Positions 1 through 8,761 of a stretch of 62,071 nt of DNA are shown here, piece after piece. The notes under the pieces are model-generated. The model had not been told where the DNA came from and did not search any database. It saw only the letters and a program-made list of their open reading frames with translations. Each line of letters starts with the position of its first letter. Position 1 is the stretch's first letter. The DNA is from JAWKHR01 sp041394725. GTDB lineage: Bacteria; Acidobacteriota; Vicinamibacteria; Vicinamibacterales; SCN-69-37. The DNA is taken from contig JAWKHR010000040.1 in assembly GCA_041394725.1 (NCBI GenBank), positions 1 to 62,071 on the forward strand. The letters run 5' to 3'. The position numbers and the translations under genes were made by a program.

Positions 1-386
1 GCCTTGAGCCGGCCGCTGAGGTCCTCGAAGTCCGCGTCGCTCACCTTCCCCATCGCGCGGTCGAACTCGAGTTCCTTGATCGACCGAAGGGTCAGCGCCT
101 TCTCGCGCTCCAGCACGTCGATGTCCGACAGGGTGAGGGCCGCGCGATGGTCACCGCGCCCGGCGAAGCCGGCGAGCGCGCCATGGAGCGCCACGCCGGC
201 CAGGCCGGCGGCGATCACCGCCGCGCTCAGCAGGAGCAGCGCGGCCGGATGCGTCTCGCGCGTCAGCATGACGGCCACGGTCGCCGCGACCATCGAGAGC
301 AGCACGTAGAAGTGCCAGCTCCGGAACCCCGCGTCGCGGATCGGCGCCTGGGTGGGCGGCTGTTCAGTCAAGGTCGCGAAGCTCAT
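1..386 (-). CDS. CcmI-like cytochrome c biogenesis protein (partial, N-terminal 128 residues)
   Basis: The gene runs off the left edge of the window, so only its first 128 codons are visible. The ATG (384-386) lies inside the end of the ccmF-ccmH gene and overlaps it by 23 bases, so the two are probably translationally coupled. The visible protein has a short polar start, two hydrophobic segments (roughly residues 20-38 and 45-70) and then a charged helical stretch containing LEREKALTLRSIKELEFD and a KVSDADFEDL motif. That arrangement (membrane anchor followed by a 'growing-up' helical segment) is seen in CcmI-type accessory proteins that present apocytochrome to the heme ligation complex, often with a zinc ribbon further downstream. 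The family assignment rests on this pattern and the position in the ccm cluster. The missing C-terminus would decide it. Confidence 0.6.
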   Translation of the reverse strand, partial: MSFATLTEQPPTQAPIRDAGFRSWHFYVLLSMVAATVAVMLTRETHPAALLLLSAAVIAAGLAGVALHGALAGFAGRGDHRAALTLSDIDVLEREKALTLRSIKELEFDRAMGKVSDADFEDLSGRLK

Positions 387-2844
387 CTTCGAGCTGGCGC
401 GCGAGCGCCGGGTCGGCCGAGGTCATCGCGGCGGCGGCGCCGGCCGGCACGGGCGCGGCCCGGCGCGACCAGCGGACCGCGGCCACCGCCACGCCGAAGA
501 TGCCGACGAACCCGGCCGCGTACGGGAAGAGCCACGCGAGCCGGTTGAAGCCCTCGTCAATCGGCGAGGCCAGCACTTCCTGGCTGCCGTACTTCGCCAC
601 GAACCAGTCGATGATCTCCTGGCGCGACTTCCCCTCGGCCACGAGGCTCGCGAGCATGGCGCGCTGGTCCGCCGCGACCGGGCACGTGCACTCGCCGATG
701 CGCTTGCGCCCGCAGGTACCGCACATGCAGATGATGCCGTCCTGCATCTCCTTCTCGAGCGGCGACTTCGGCGGGATGACGACGGTGTCCGGCGATTCCA
801 CGTGCTGGGCGTGCAGCCGCGGCACCCCGCCGGTGAGGAGCAGGAGCAGCACGAGCGACGTCGTCACCGCGCCTTCCGGCACGCGGATGCCCGCGAGCAC
901 GAGCGCGCGTTCCGGCAGCCACGCGATGAACGTGCCGATCGCCATCAGGCCGACGCCGATCCAGATCCAGTTGACGAGCGGATTGATGTGCACCGACACG
1001 GTGGACTCGCGCAGGCCCACGTCGAACGCGTCGAGCACGATGTACAGGTCGTCGGACGGCCCGCGGCGCAGCGCGACTTCCGTGGTCGGCTCCCCTTCGC
1101 GGCCGCGGTAGTACCACTTCGACGGGTAGAACCCGCCGAGCGCCTTGCCGTTGCGGAACACCTGGAACTCGGCCGTCACCATCTGCTTCTGGCCGTCGTC
1201 GCTGATGCCGACCGTGTCGTACTTCAGCAGGTACGGCGCCAGCTCGACCTGCTGGCCCGGCTTCAGGTGCACCTGCTCGCTGCGCTCGAACGCGCGGCCG
1301 GCGAACCCGAAGAAGATCAGCACGATCCCCAGGTGCACGACGTAGCCGCCGTAGCGGCGCTTGTTGCGCGAGAAGAGGCCGACGAGCGCCGTGAACCGGT
1401 CCGTGCCGGTCGTCCGGCTGCGCACGCTCGCGCCGCGGACGAACTCCTGGCCGATGGTGACCAGCACGAACGTGCACAGCGCGAAGCACAGGCCCGCCGG
1501 CCAGAACCCTACGCCGAGCGCCATGGCCACGACGAGGCTCGTGATCGTCCCGAGGCCCGGCCACATGAACTGGTAGCGCAGGTTCGAGAGCGTGGACTTG
1601 CGCCACGCCAGCAGCGGCCCGACGCCCGTGAGGAACAGCAGGATGAGGCCCACCGGCGTCATCCACCGGTTGAAGAACTGCGGCCCGACGGTCAGCCGTT
1701 CGCCGCGGAGCGCCTCGCTCAACGTCGGGAACATCGTGGCGAACAGGACGAAGAACGAGGCAAACAGCAGGACCCAGTTGTTGGCCAGGAACGCCGCCTC
1801 GCGCGAGGCCCACGAATCGAGCTCGTTGCGCGACCGGAGCAGCGGCAGCCGGTAGATCACCAGGCCGAAGCTGATCACCAGCAGGCTGACCATGAACCCG
1901 GTGAACATCATGGCCAGCTCGCGGTCCTCGCCGAACGCGTGGACCGACTGGACGACGCCCGACCGCGTCATGAACGTCCCGAAGATGGTCAGGAAGAAGG
2001 TGACGATGACGAGCGAGATGTTCCAGATCTTCAGCATCCCGCGCCGCTCCTGCACCATGATCGAATGCAGGAACGCCGTGGCGGTGAACCACGGCAGCAG
2101 GCCCGCGTTCTCGACCGGATCCCAGCCCCAGTAGCCGCCCCAGCCGAGCTCCTCGTAGGCCCAGAGCGCGCCGAGCGCCAGGCCGACGGTCAGGAAGAGC
2201 CAGGCGGTCATCGTCCAGCGCCGCACCGCGCGCTGCCAGGCGTCGTCGAGCTGCCCGGTCGCCAGCGCCGCCATGCCGAAGGCGAACGGGATGGTCATCC
2301 CGACGAAGCCCAGGTACAGCAACGGCGGGTGGATGGCCATGTAGAAGTTCTGGAGCAGCGGGTTGAGTCCCTCGCCGTCGGCGTGCTGGACGGTGAGGTA
2401 GGTCTCGAACGGGTTGTTGTGGATCACCATCAGGAAGAGGAAGAACATCTCCACGACGGCGATGGTCGAGACGACCCACGGGATGAGCAGCCGGTGCCGC
2501 TCGCGGTTGATCTGGACCGCGACGCTCCCGAAGATCGCGAGCAGCGTGACCCAGAACATCAGCGAGCCGTCCAGCCCGCCCCAGTACGACGCCAGCTTGT
2601 AGAACAGCGGCTGCGCCTGGTTCGAGTAGTGCTGGACGTACTTGATCGAGTAGTCCCCGACGACGAACGCGTGGACGATGATGGCCGAGGCCATCAGCAT
2701 CAGCGCCGTCACCAGGTGGAACAGGCCGACGCCGCCGTTGATCCACGAACGGCGGCCGCGACGCGCCCCGGCGATCGACGCCGCAAAGGCGCCGGCCGCC
2801 ACCACGAAGCTGCAGAGGATGAGAAACGTCCCGAGCGAAGACAT
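364..2844 (-). CDS. ccmF: Cytochrome c heme lyase CcmF fused to CcmH
   Basis: An 826-residue polytopic membrane protein. Residues 1 to about 660 look like CcmF: many TM helices and the WWD heme-handling segment around residues 228-245 (ELGWGGYWGWDPVEN), which presents heme to apocytochrome in the ligation step of System I maturation. After a further hydrophobic stretch (about 660-680) there is a periplasmic CcmH-like domain with a cysteine cluster from residue 706 (CMCGTC followed by ECTC) and a closing TM helix near residues 765-785. CcmH normally is a separate protein of about 150 residues that reduces the apocytochrome CxxCH thiols. CcmF alone is about 650 residues, so the length agrees with a fusion. 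The gene follows ccmE by 38 bases and overlaps the CcmI-like gene. The first ATG fits the start of helix 1. Confidence 0.93.
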   Translation of the reverse strand: MSSLGTFLILCSFVVAAGAFAASIAGARRGRRSWINGGVGLFHLVTALMLMASAIIVHAFVVGDYSIKYVQHYSNQAQPLFYKLASYWGGLDGSLMFWVTLLAIFGSVAVQINRERHRLLIPWVVSTIAVVEMFFLFLMVIHNNPFETYLTVQHADGEGLNPLLQNFYMAIHPPLLYLGFVGMTIPFAFGMAALATGQLDDAWQRAVRRWTMTAWLFLTVGLALGALWAYEELGWGGYWGWDPVENAGLLPWFTATAFLHSIMVQERRGMLKIWNISLVIVTFFLTIFGTFMTRSGVVQSVHAFGEDRELAMMFTGFMVSLLVISFGLVIYRLPLLRSRNELDSWASREAAFLANNWVLLFASFFVLFATMFPTLSEALRGERLTVGPQFFNRWMTPVGLILLFLTGVGPLLAWRKSTLSNLRYQFMWPGLGTITSLVVAMALGVGFWPAGLCFALCTFVLVTIGQEFVRGASVRSRTTGTDRFTALVGLFSRNKRRYGGYVVHLGIVLIFFGFAGRAFERSEQVHLKPGQQVELAPYLLKYDTVGISDDGQKQMVTAEFQVFRNGKALGGFYPSKWYYRGREGEPTTEVALRRGPSDDLYIVLDAFDVGLRESTVSVHINPLVNWIWIGVGLMAIGTFIAWLPERALVLAGIRVPEGAVTTSLVLLLLLTGGVPRLHAQHVESPDTVVIPPKSPLEKEMQDGIICMCGTCGRKRIGECTCPVAADQRAMLASLVAEGKSRQEIIDWFVAKYGSQEVLASPIDEGFNRLAWLFPYAAGFVGIFGVAVAAVRWSRRAAPVPAGAAAAMTSADPALARQLEDELRDLD

Positions 2845-2882
2845 CTATGGTACCGCCACGTCCCGGGTCCGGGGACCCGTGG

Positions 2883-3296
2883 TTATCGGCTCGCGCCGGC
2901 CGAGTCGGGGTCGTACTTGGAGGGACACTTGGCCATCACGCCGTCGCGGGGCTGGACGTGAAAGCCGTCGGCCTGGAGCACGCCCTTGAGCACGACCTCG
3001 GCGTTGTCCTTGAACGTATCCGGCACCGTGCCGGTGTACATCGCCTTGACGACCTGGCCGTTGCTCTCGACGTCGAAGATCCAGTCCAGCCGCTCCCGGT
3101 TGATCTGGACCGAGCCTTCCTTGACGAAGCCGTGGATCTGCATCTTCTTGCCGTACCACTGCTCCGGGCTCACCATCACCTCGTCGACGTGCTTGTAGTA
3201 CGCGAGGTCCTCCGCCATCGTCTGGTACATCAACAGCGACAGGGCCCCGACGACGACCAGGGCGGAAATTCCCACACGCAGAGTTTTTTTCGACAT
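2883..3296 (-). CDS. ccmE: Periplasmic heme chaperone CcmE, CxxxY variant
   Basis: The protein is 137 residues when started at the ATG at 3294-3296 (MSKKTLRV); an upstream in-frame ATG would add 21 unlikely residues. One N-terminal TM helix (about residues 8-26) is followed by the OB-fold of CcmE, with recognisable strands such as VKEGSVQINRERLDW and KGVLQADGFH. CcmE covalently holds heme on its way to CcmF. In the common form the heme-binding residue is a histidine in an HxxxY motif. Here the motif at residues 124-128 is CPSKY, so a cysteine replaces the histidine. This CxxxY form is known from archaea and some Desulfovibrio-type bacteria. It is the first gene of the visible ccm run and sits 38 bases upstream of ccmF-ccmH. 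Confidence 0.93.
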   Translation of the reverse strand: MSKKTLRVGISALVVVGALSLLMYQTMAEDLAYYKHVDEVMVSPEQWYGKKMQIHGFVKEGSVQINRERLDWIFDVESNGQVVKAMYTGTVPDTFKDNAEVVLKGVLQADGFHVQPRDGVMAKCPSKYDPDSAGASR

Positions 3297-3420
3297 CGCA
3301 GACTCCGACCGCCTCTCAGGATACTGTCCGCCGACGCACGGAATCAACCCGAACCGCAAGGCGTGCAGACACTTCCGGCGACCGGTCCCGGCGGGGATGC
3401 CGGGCGCCGATCGGGCGTGC

Positions 3421-4004
<584 letters not shown>

Positions 4005-4101
4005 TTCGTATCACGGAATCGTCATCGTCCGCCCGCCGAGGCTGCGATCCAAGACCTGGACCCCACCCGGTTATGATGAAGTGTTCGCCCGGTCCCGAGC
4101 C

Positions 4102-4404
4102 ATGGCACTGGAATCCCTGCAGTCCACCGCGATCGGCGCCCTCCAGACGCTCCTGGCCGGGCAGCCCACCACGCCCGCCAAGGTCGGCTTCGCGTGGCGC
4201 ATCGCGGCGGGCCAGGCGCTCGGCCGCGCGACGACGATCACCTGGACGACCGGCGGCACGCTGCGCGTGCACGCCAGCTCGCCGGCGTGGCGGCGGGAGG
4301 CCGCCCGCGCCAAGCCGGTGATCGCCACCAGACTGGACCAACTCCTCGGCGCCGGCGTCGTGCAGCGCATCATCATCGACACCGGCCCGACATCCGAAAG
4401 GTGA
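4102..4404 (+). CDS. DciA-like protein (DUF721)
   Basis: The protein is 100 residues from the ATG at 4102 (MALESLQSTAIGALQTLLAG). It shows the DUF721 pattern: an N-terminal helix, KVGFAWRIAAG, a central strand region (TTITWTTGGTLRVHASSPAW), REAARAKPVIATRLDQLLG, and a last strand RIIIDTG. Members of this family include DciA, the helicase loader found in bacteria without DnaC/DnaI. A role in helicase recruitment is inferred from family membership only. The frame stays open upstream to 3997, but that part reads through the inverted repeat, so the later ATG is preferred. A TATGAT hexamer at 4072-4077 could be a -10 box; no good -35 is visible. The thiolase gene starts 8 bases downstream, so the genes may share a transcript. 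Confidence 0.72.
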   Translation: MALESLQSTAIGALQTLLAGQPTTPAKVGFAWRIAAGQALGRATTITWTTGGTLRVHASSPAWRREAARAKPVIATRLDQLLGAGVVQRIIIDTGPTSER

Positions 4405-4412
4405 AGCCTGCC

Positions 4413-5594
4413 ATGCGTGAAGCCGTCATCGTCAGCGCCGTTCGCACGCCGACCGGCAAGTTCCTCGGCACCCTCAAGGACATCCCCGCCACCCAGCTCG
4501 GCGCGCTCGTCGTGCGTGAGGCGGTCACCCGCGCGGGGATCGCGCCCGACCGCGTGGACGAGTGCATCATGGGCAACGTCGTCAGCGCCGGCCTCGGCCA
4601 GGCGCCCGCGCGCCAGGCGGCGCTGCGCGGCGGGCTGGCGAACCACGTCGGCGCGATGACCATCAACAAGGTCTGCGGATCCGGCCTGAAGGCCGTCATG
4701 CTCGCCGCGCAGGGCATCGCGCTCGGCGACATCGACGTCGCGGTCGCCGGCGGCATGGAGTCGATGAGCAACTGCCCGTATCTCCTCAGCAAGGCCCGCG
4801 AGGGCCTGCGGATGGGCGACGGCAAGGTCATCGACTCGATGATCCACGACGGCCTGTGGGACTCGTTCCACGACATGCACATGGGGCTGACCGGCGAGCA
4901 CGTGAGCGAGAAGTACCGGGTCTCGCGCGAGGAGCAGGACCAGTACGCCGCCGAGAGCCACCGCCGCGCGGCGCACGCGACCACGCAGGGCTGGTTCAAG
5001 GACGAGATCCTGCCGGTGGCGATCCCGCAGCGGAAGGGCGACCCGATCCAGTTCTCGCACGACGAGTCGATCCGCGAGGACTCGACGCCCGAGGTGCTCG
5101 GCCGGCTGAAGCCGGCGTTCAAGAAGGACGGCACGGTCACCGCAGGCAACGCGCCGGGCGTCAACGACGGCGCGGCGGCCGTGGTCGTCATGGCGGCCGA
5201 CGTCGCGAAGGCCCTGGGCGCGACGCCCATCGCGCGCATCGTCGGCTACGCGACCTCGGGCCTCGAGCCGAAGCTCGTGATGATGACGCCGGTCGAGGCG
5301 GTGCGGAAACTCGTCAGGAAGATCGACTGGCAGGTCGGCGATGCGGACCTCGTGGAACTCAACGAGGCGTTCGCGGTGCAGGGCGTCGCGGTCACCCGCG
5401 AGCTCGGCCTCGACCCGGCGCGGGTCAACGTCCAGGGCGGCGCCGTGGCGCTCGGCCACCCGATCGGCGCGAGCGGCGCTCGAATCCTCACCACGTTGCT
5501 CTACGCGCTGCGCCGGACCGGCAAGTCGAAGGGCATCGCGACGCTCTGCCTCGGCGGCGGCAACGGCGTGGCGATGGCGGTGGAATTGGTATAG
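4413..5594 (+). CDS. Acetyl-CoA C-acetyltransferase (thiolase)
   Basis: A 393-residue thiolase. It catalyses condensation or thiolytic cleavage between acetyl-CoA and acetoacetyl-CoA or longer 3-ketoacyl-CoA. All catalytic residues are in place: nucleophilic Cys88 (NKVCGSG), His349 (GGAVALGHPIGASG) and Cys379 (CLGGGNG), and the N-terminus REAVIVSAVRTPTGKF is typical. The ATG at 4413 is preceded by GAAAGGTGAAG, a good ribosome site, and the length matches the family. The next gene on the strand is a 3-hydroxyacyl-CoA dehydrogenase, the enzyme of the neighbouring step, so the pair likely serves short-chain acyl-CoA metabolism (butyrate, polyhydroxyalkanoate precursor or beta-oxidation). Direction of flux cannot be told from sequence. 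Confidence 0.96.
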   Translation: MREAVIVSAVRTPTGKFLGTLKDIPATQLGALVVREAVTRAGIAPDRVDECIMGNVVSAGLGQAPARQAALRGGLANHVGAMTINKVCGSGLKAVMLAAQGIALGDIDVAVAGGMESMSNCPYLLSKAREGLRMGDGKVIDSMIHDGLWDSFHDMHMGLTGEHVSEKYRVSREEQDQYAAESHRRAAHATTQGWFKDEILPVAIPQRKGDPIQFSHDESIREDSTPEVLGRLKPAFKKDGTVTAGNAPGVNDGAAAVVVMAADVAKALGATPIARIVGYATSGLEPKLVMMTPVEAVRKLVRKIDWQVGDADLVELNEAFAVQGVAVTRELGLDPARVNVQGGAVALGHPIGASGARILTTLLYALRRTGKSKGIATLCLGGGNGVAMAVELV

Positions 5595-5681
5595 CGGGCT
5601 TCGCCCGCAACCAGAATTGACTTCGAGCCGACAGGCTCGAACACCACGGTTCCACGTTCGAACTTCGCACGTCGAAGTTCG
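5594..5681. repeat. Three consecutive hairpins between thiolase and dehydrogenase
   Basis: Three perfect stem-loops follow one another: GCGGGC/GCCCGC (5594-5599 and 5603-5608, loop TTC), TTCGAGCC/GGCTCGAA (5622-5629 and 5634-5641, loop GACA), and CGAACTTCG/CGAAGTTCG (5659-5667 and 5673-5681, loop CACGT). No U-tract follows any of them. They could attenuate or process the transcript between the two enzymes, or be remnants of dispersed intergenic repeats, since GTTCGAACTTCG recurs at 6565. Confidence 0.8.
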
Positions 5682-5696
5682 CGGAGTTCTCTGGTC

Positions 5697-6539
5697 ATGA
5701 AAACAGTAGGTGTCATCGGCGCCGGCACCATGGGCAACGGCATTGCCCAGGTGTTCGCCCAGTCGGGATTCACCGTGAGGCTGCACGACGCCTCCGCCGC
5801 GGCCGTGGACCGGGCGCGGAAGACGATCGAGAAGAGCCTCGGCAAGTTCGTCGAGAAGGGCAAGCTGGCCGCGGAGGACCGCGACCAGGCGCTCGCGCGG
5901 CTGCAGCCCGCGGCCGCGCTCGACGACCTCGCCGACGTGGACTACGTCGTCGAGGCGGTCATCGAGAGCCTCGAGGTCAAGCGCGACCTCTTCGGCCGGC
6001 TCGACGCGATCACGCGGCCCGAGGTCATCCTCTCGTCGAACACGTCGTCGATCTCCATCACCGCGCTCGGCGCGGCGACGAAGCGGCCGGAGCAGGTGCT
6101 CGGCATGCACTTCATGAACCCGGTGCCGCTGATGAAGCTCGTCGAGCTCATCCGCGGCCAGGCCACGTCGGATGCCTCGATGAAGGCCGCGACCGATCTG
6201 TGCGTCACGCTGGGCAAGACGCCGGTCGAGGCGTCCGACTACCCCGGCTTCATCGCGAACCGCATCCTGATGCCGATGATCAACGAGGCGATCTTCGCCG
6301 TCATGGAGGGCGTCGGCACGCCGGAAGCCGTCGACGAGGTGATGAAGCTCGGGATGAACCACCCGATGGGCCCGCTGACGCTGGCCGACTTCATCGGCCT
6401 CGACGTCTGCCTGGCGATCCTCGACGTGCTGCACGACGGCCTGGGCGACCCGAAGTACCGCGCCTGTCCCCTGCTCAAGCGGATGGTGGCCGCCGGACAC
6501 CTCGGACGGAAGTCCGGGCAGGGGTTCTATCGGTACTGA
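5697..6539 (+). CDS. 3-hydroxyacyl-CoA (3-hydroxybutyryl-CoA) dehydrogenase
   Basis: A 280-residue NAD-dependent dehydrogenase converting 3-hydroxyacyl-CoA to 3-ketoacyl-CoA, or the reverse. The Rossmann motif GAGTMG is at residues 8-13. The active-site region GMHFMNPVPLMKLVE supplies the catalytic His138 and Glu150, and the C-terminal helical domain ends in KSGQGFYRY as is usual for single-domain 3-hydroxybutyryl-CoA dehydrogenases. The length is typical. The gene lies 102 bases after the thiolase on the same strand, separated by three hairpins, so it may be co-transcribed with attenuation or have its own promoter. The start is the first ATG and gives the expected N-terminus. Confidence 0.95.
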   Translation: MKTVGVIGAGTMGNGIAQVFAQSGFTVRLHDASAAAVDRARKTIEKSLGKFVEKGKLAAEDRDQALARLQPAAALDDLADVDYVVEAVIESLEVKRDLFGRLDAITRPEVILSSNTSSISITALGAATKRPEQVLGMHFMNPVPLMKLVELIRGQATSDASMKAATDLCVTLGKTPVEASDYPGFIANRILMPMINEAIFAVMEGVGTPEAVDEVMKLGMNHPMGPLTLADFIGLDVCLAILDVLHDGLGDPKYRACPLLKRMVAAGHLGRKSGQGFYRY

Positions 6540-6558
6540 CGGGCGCGTAACTTTGGAG

Positions 6559-6578
6559 TTCGAAGTTCGAACTTCGAA
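6559..6578. repeat. 20-bp perfect palindrome after the dehydrogenase gene
   Basis: TTCGAAGTTCGAACTTCGAA reads the same on both strands. It shares the 12-mer GTTCGAACTTCG with the third hairpin at 5656-5667. It lies 20 bases after the stop of the dehydrogenase, between converging genes. A U-tract is absent, so it is either a weak terminator or part of a dispersed repeat family. Confidence 0.85.
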
Positions 6579-6704
6579 TCGTGGTGGGGCCGGGCTCCGC
6601 CGGCCCTTCCTTTCTTCTTCCCTCTCGCCGGGGGGCTCCTCTCTCTCGGGCGCTGGGATGCGGGTTTGGGCGCCGGGTGGGCGCCACCGCCATGTGCCCC
6701 GACG

Positions 6705-7226
6705 TCACGCGGTCGTGCGTCTCAGGCGGCGCCACCAGACGACGAACGCCACGGCGGGCGCGAGGATGACGATCTCGCGCACGACGGCCAGCGCGTTGTG
6801 CCAGACGAACTCCGGCAGCCAGTAGCGGCGCGAGATCGCCGCGAACAGCGACCAGCCCGTCTGATAGTGGCCGGCGTCGAACGGCCAGAGGATCATCACG
6901 CCGAGCGGCGGCGACGTGTCGAGGGAGAGCGCGTCGCAGATCGGATGGCTCATCCAGGCGGCGAACATCGCCAGCCAGATCCGCGTGCGCGTGGGGCCGG
7001 CGGGCCACAGGCGCCAGGCGGCGATGGACGCGACGAGGATGGCCGCGCCCACGCTGTGCGTCTCCATGCTGTGGCGGCCGACGAGCAGGTCGAGGTCGGG
7101 GGCGACACCGGCAGCGGCCAGCACGGCCGCCTGGCGCCAGCGGTCCGCGCGCGCCGGGCCGGCGGCCGGCGACACCGCCAGGCCGACCGCCACCGCCGCC
7201 ATCGCATGACCGACCGGGCTCGGCAT
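6705..7226 (-). CDS. Membrane-bound metal-dependent hydrolase, DUF457/YdjM type
   Basis: A 173-residue membrane protein with about four TM helices. The metal-ligand pattern of the YdjM/DUF457 family is visible: His7 near the N-terminus (SPVGHA), APDLDLL with Asp44 and Asp46, His52 and His57 (GRHSMETHS), and SHPICDAL with His94 and Asp98. Proteins of this family are predicted membrane hydrolases, some described as LexA-regulated; the substrate is unknown. The start ATG overlaps the stop codon of the amine oxidase gene in an ATGA, so the two are translated in tandem. The 3' side faces the convergent dehydrogenase. Confidence 0.85.
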   Translation of the reverse strand: MPSPVGHAMAAVAVGLAVSPAAGPARADRWRQAAVLAAAGVAPDLDLLVGRHSMETHSVGAAILVASIAAWRLWPAGPTRTRIWLAMFAAWMSHPICDALSLDTSPPLGVMILWPFDAGHYQTGWSLFAAISRRYWLPEFVWHNALAVVREIVILAPAVAFVVWWRRLRRTTA

Positions 7227-8761
7227 CAGCCGCCCGCCGCCGATCGCGCGGCAGCCGGGCGCGGCAGGCGCGCAGCGGCCATCGCGGCCGCCGCGTCAGC
7301 CCCCCGCCCGTCGCGCGCCGCGATCCGCTTGGCCGCCGCGATGCCGGACCCGAGCGCGCCCTCCATGTAGCCGATGAACGCGTAGTTGGTGTGCTCGCCC
7401 GCAAAGTGGAGCCGGCCGAGGCCCTGATGCAGGGTCGGGCCGAACGCCGTCACCTGCCCGGGCGCGGGAAACGCATACGACGCCAGCGTCCATGGGTCCG
7501 ACGGCCAGTTCATGAAGCGGCCGCGCTCGAATTCCCGCGCGATCTCACGGTAGCTGACCTCGAGCGTGCGGAGATAGCGGTTGTGTCGCTCGGCCGCGGT
7601 CCACGACCGGCATTCGTCCGCCGCCCGGCCGCCGGAGAACGAGGTGAGCACCACGCCCGGACCGGGCTGGTTGTCGGTCCCCTCCCACGTCAGCGACACC
7701 GGTCCGTCCGAGAGCAGGTTCGGCGCGAGGCCCGCGCGGCGCCAGAAGCGGCTCTTCAGGACCGCGAAGTACTTCACGTTCGATCCCATCTGCGGCCGCA
7801 GGTCTCCGGGCAGCGGCGGATCGATTGCGATCTTGTGCCAGACCGTCGGCGGCACGGCGAGGATCACGTCGTCGCCCTCGACCCGGCTGCCGTCGGCCAG
7901 CACGACCGCGGCACCACGGTCGGTCACGTCGATGCGCCGGACGATCGTCCGCAGGCGCACGCGCCCCTCCGGCAGCGCGGCCGCCAGGCGCGTCGCGAGC
8001 TGCTGGTTGCCGCCGCGACAGCGGAAGACCTCCGAGTCGGTCCAGTACGTCTCGACGCCGCCGCCGCTGATCTGCGCGAGGTTGCCGAGCAGGCTCTGCC
8101 AGGCGGTGTCGGCGCCGTTGTCGGCCGCGAACTCCGCGTCGAGCGCCAGCCGGCAGCGCGGCGAGACCGGCAGGTCCCGGATCCACGCGTCCACCGAGCG
8201 GCGATCGAGCGCCGCCGCGTCGGGACTCGTCCACGGCGCGTCGGCGACGACCGTGCGCGCCAGGGCGTCGAGGGCGCGATAGCCTGCCTCCATCTCCTCG
8301 TACAGCGCCTCGCTCTCGGCCGCCGTCAGCACGTCGCCGCCCAGCACCACCGGAAAGTCCGCGTCCTCCTCGGTGACGTCCAGGAAGTCCAGGCCGAAGC
8401 GATCCGCGTAGGCGACCCAGGCGGGGTGATTGGAGCCGATCAGCTCCGCGCCTCCCTCGACCGTCTTGCCGGGCGCCAGATCATGGAAGGTGATCACCCG
8501 GCCGCCGAGCCGGTTGCGCGCCTCGAACACGCGCACGTCGTATCCGGCCGCCTGCAGCTCGTACGCCGCCGCGAGTCCCGCGAATCCCCCGCCGACGATC
8601 AACACGCGCCCGGCGCGCCCCTGCCGCGCGCCGAGATCGCGCCCCGACAGCAGCAGCCCCGCCGTGCCGGCGAGCGTGAGCGCCAGCATCTCGCGCCGCG
8701 TCGGCCGATCGTCGGGTGGTCCGAAGCGACGACGCAGGCGGCGATAGAGGTCGGCGGGCAT
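7226..8761 (-). CDS. Flavin-dependent amine oxidase
   Basis: A 511-residue FAD enzyme. A twin-arginine-like start (RPTRREMLALTLAGTAGLL, residues 19-37) suggests export of the folded flavoprotein. The dinucleotide-binding motif GGGFAGLAAAYEL starts at residue 57 and is followed by FEARNRLGGRV. The C-terminal FAD motif LHFAGEHTNYAFIGYMEGAL is also present. These are hallmarks of the monoamine oxidase/polyamine oxidase family, which oxidises amines to imines with release of hydrogen peroxide. The substrate cannot be named. It is the upstream partner of the DUF457 hydrolase with an ATGA overlap, and is transcribed away from recA. Confidence 0.92.
   Translation of the reverse strand: MPADLYRRLRRRFGPPDDRPTRREMLALTLAGTAGLLLSGRDLGARQGRAGRVLIVGGGFAGLAAAYELQAAGYDVRVFEARNRLGGRVITFHDLAPGKTVEGGAELIGSNHPAWVAYADRFGLDFLDVTEEDADFPVVLGGDVLTAAESEALYEEMEAGYRALDALARTVVADAPWTSPDAAALDRRSVDAWIRDLPVSPRCRLALDAEFAADNGADTAWQSLLGNLAQISGGGVETYWTDSEVFRCRGGNQQLATRLAAALPEGRVRLRTIVRRIDVTDRGAAVVLADGSRVEGDDVILAVPPTVWHKIAIDPPLPGDLRPQMGSNVKYFAVLKSRFWRRAGLAPNLLSDGPVSLTWEGTDNQPGPGVVLTSFSGGRAADECRSWTAAERHNRYLRTLEVSYREIAREFERGRFMNWPSDPWTLASYAFPAPGQVTAFGPTLHQGLGRLHFAGEHTNYAFIGYMEGALGSGIAAAKRIAARDGRGADAAAAMAAARLPRPAAARSAAGG

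Noticed and set aside
352..2961. Open frame of 869 residues on the plus strand
   Set aside because: It is antisense to ccmF-ccmH, has an Arg/His-rich composition and no motifs.
4071..6500. Open frame of 809 residues on the minus strand
   Set aside because: It is antisense to the thiolase and dehydrogenase genes and crosses their intergenic hairpins; no domain is seen.
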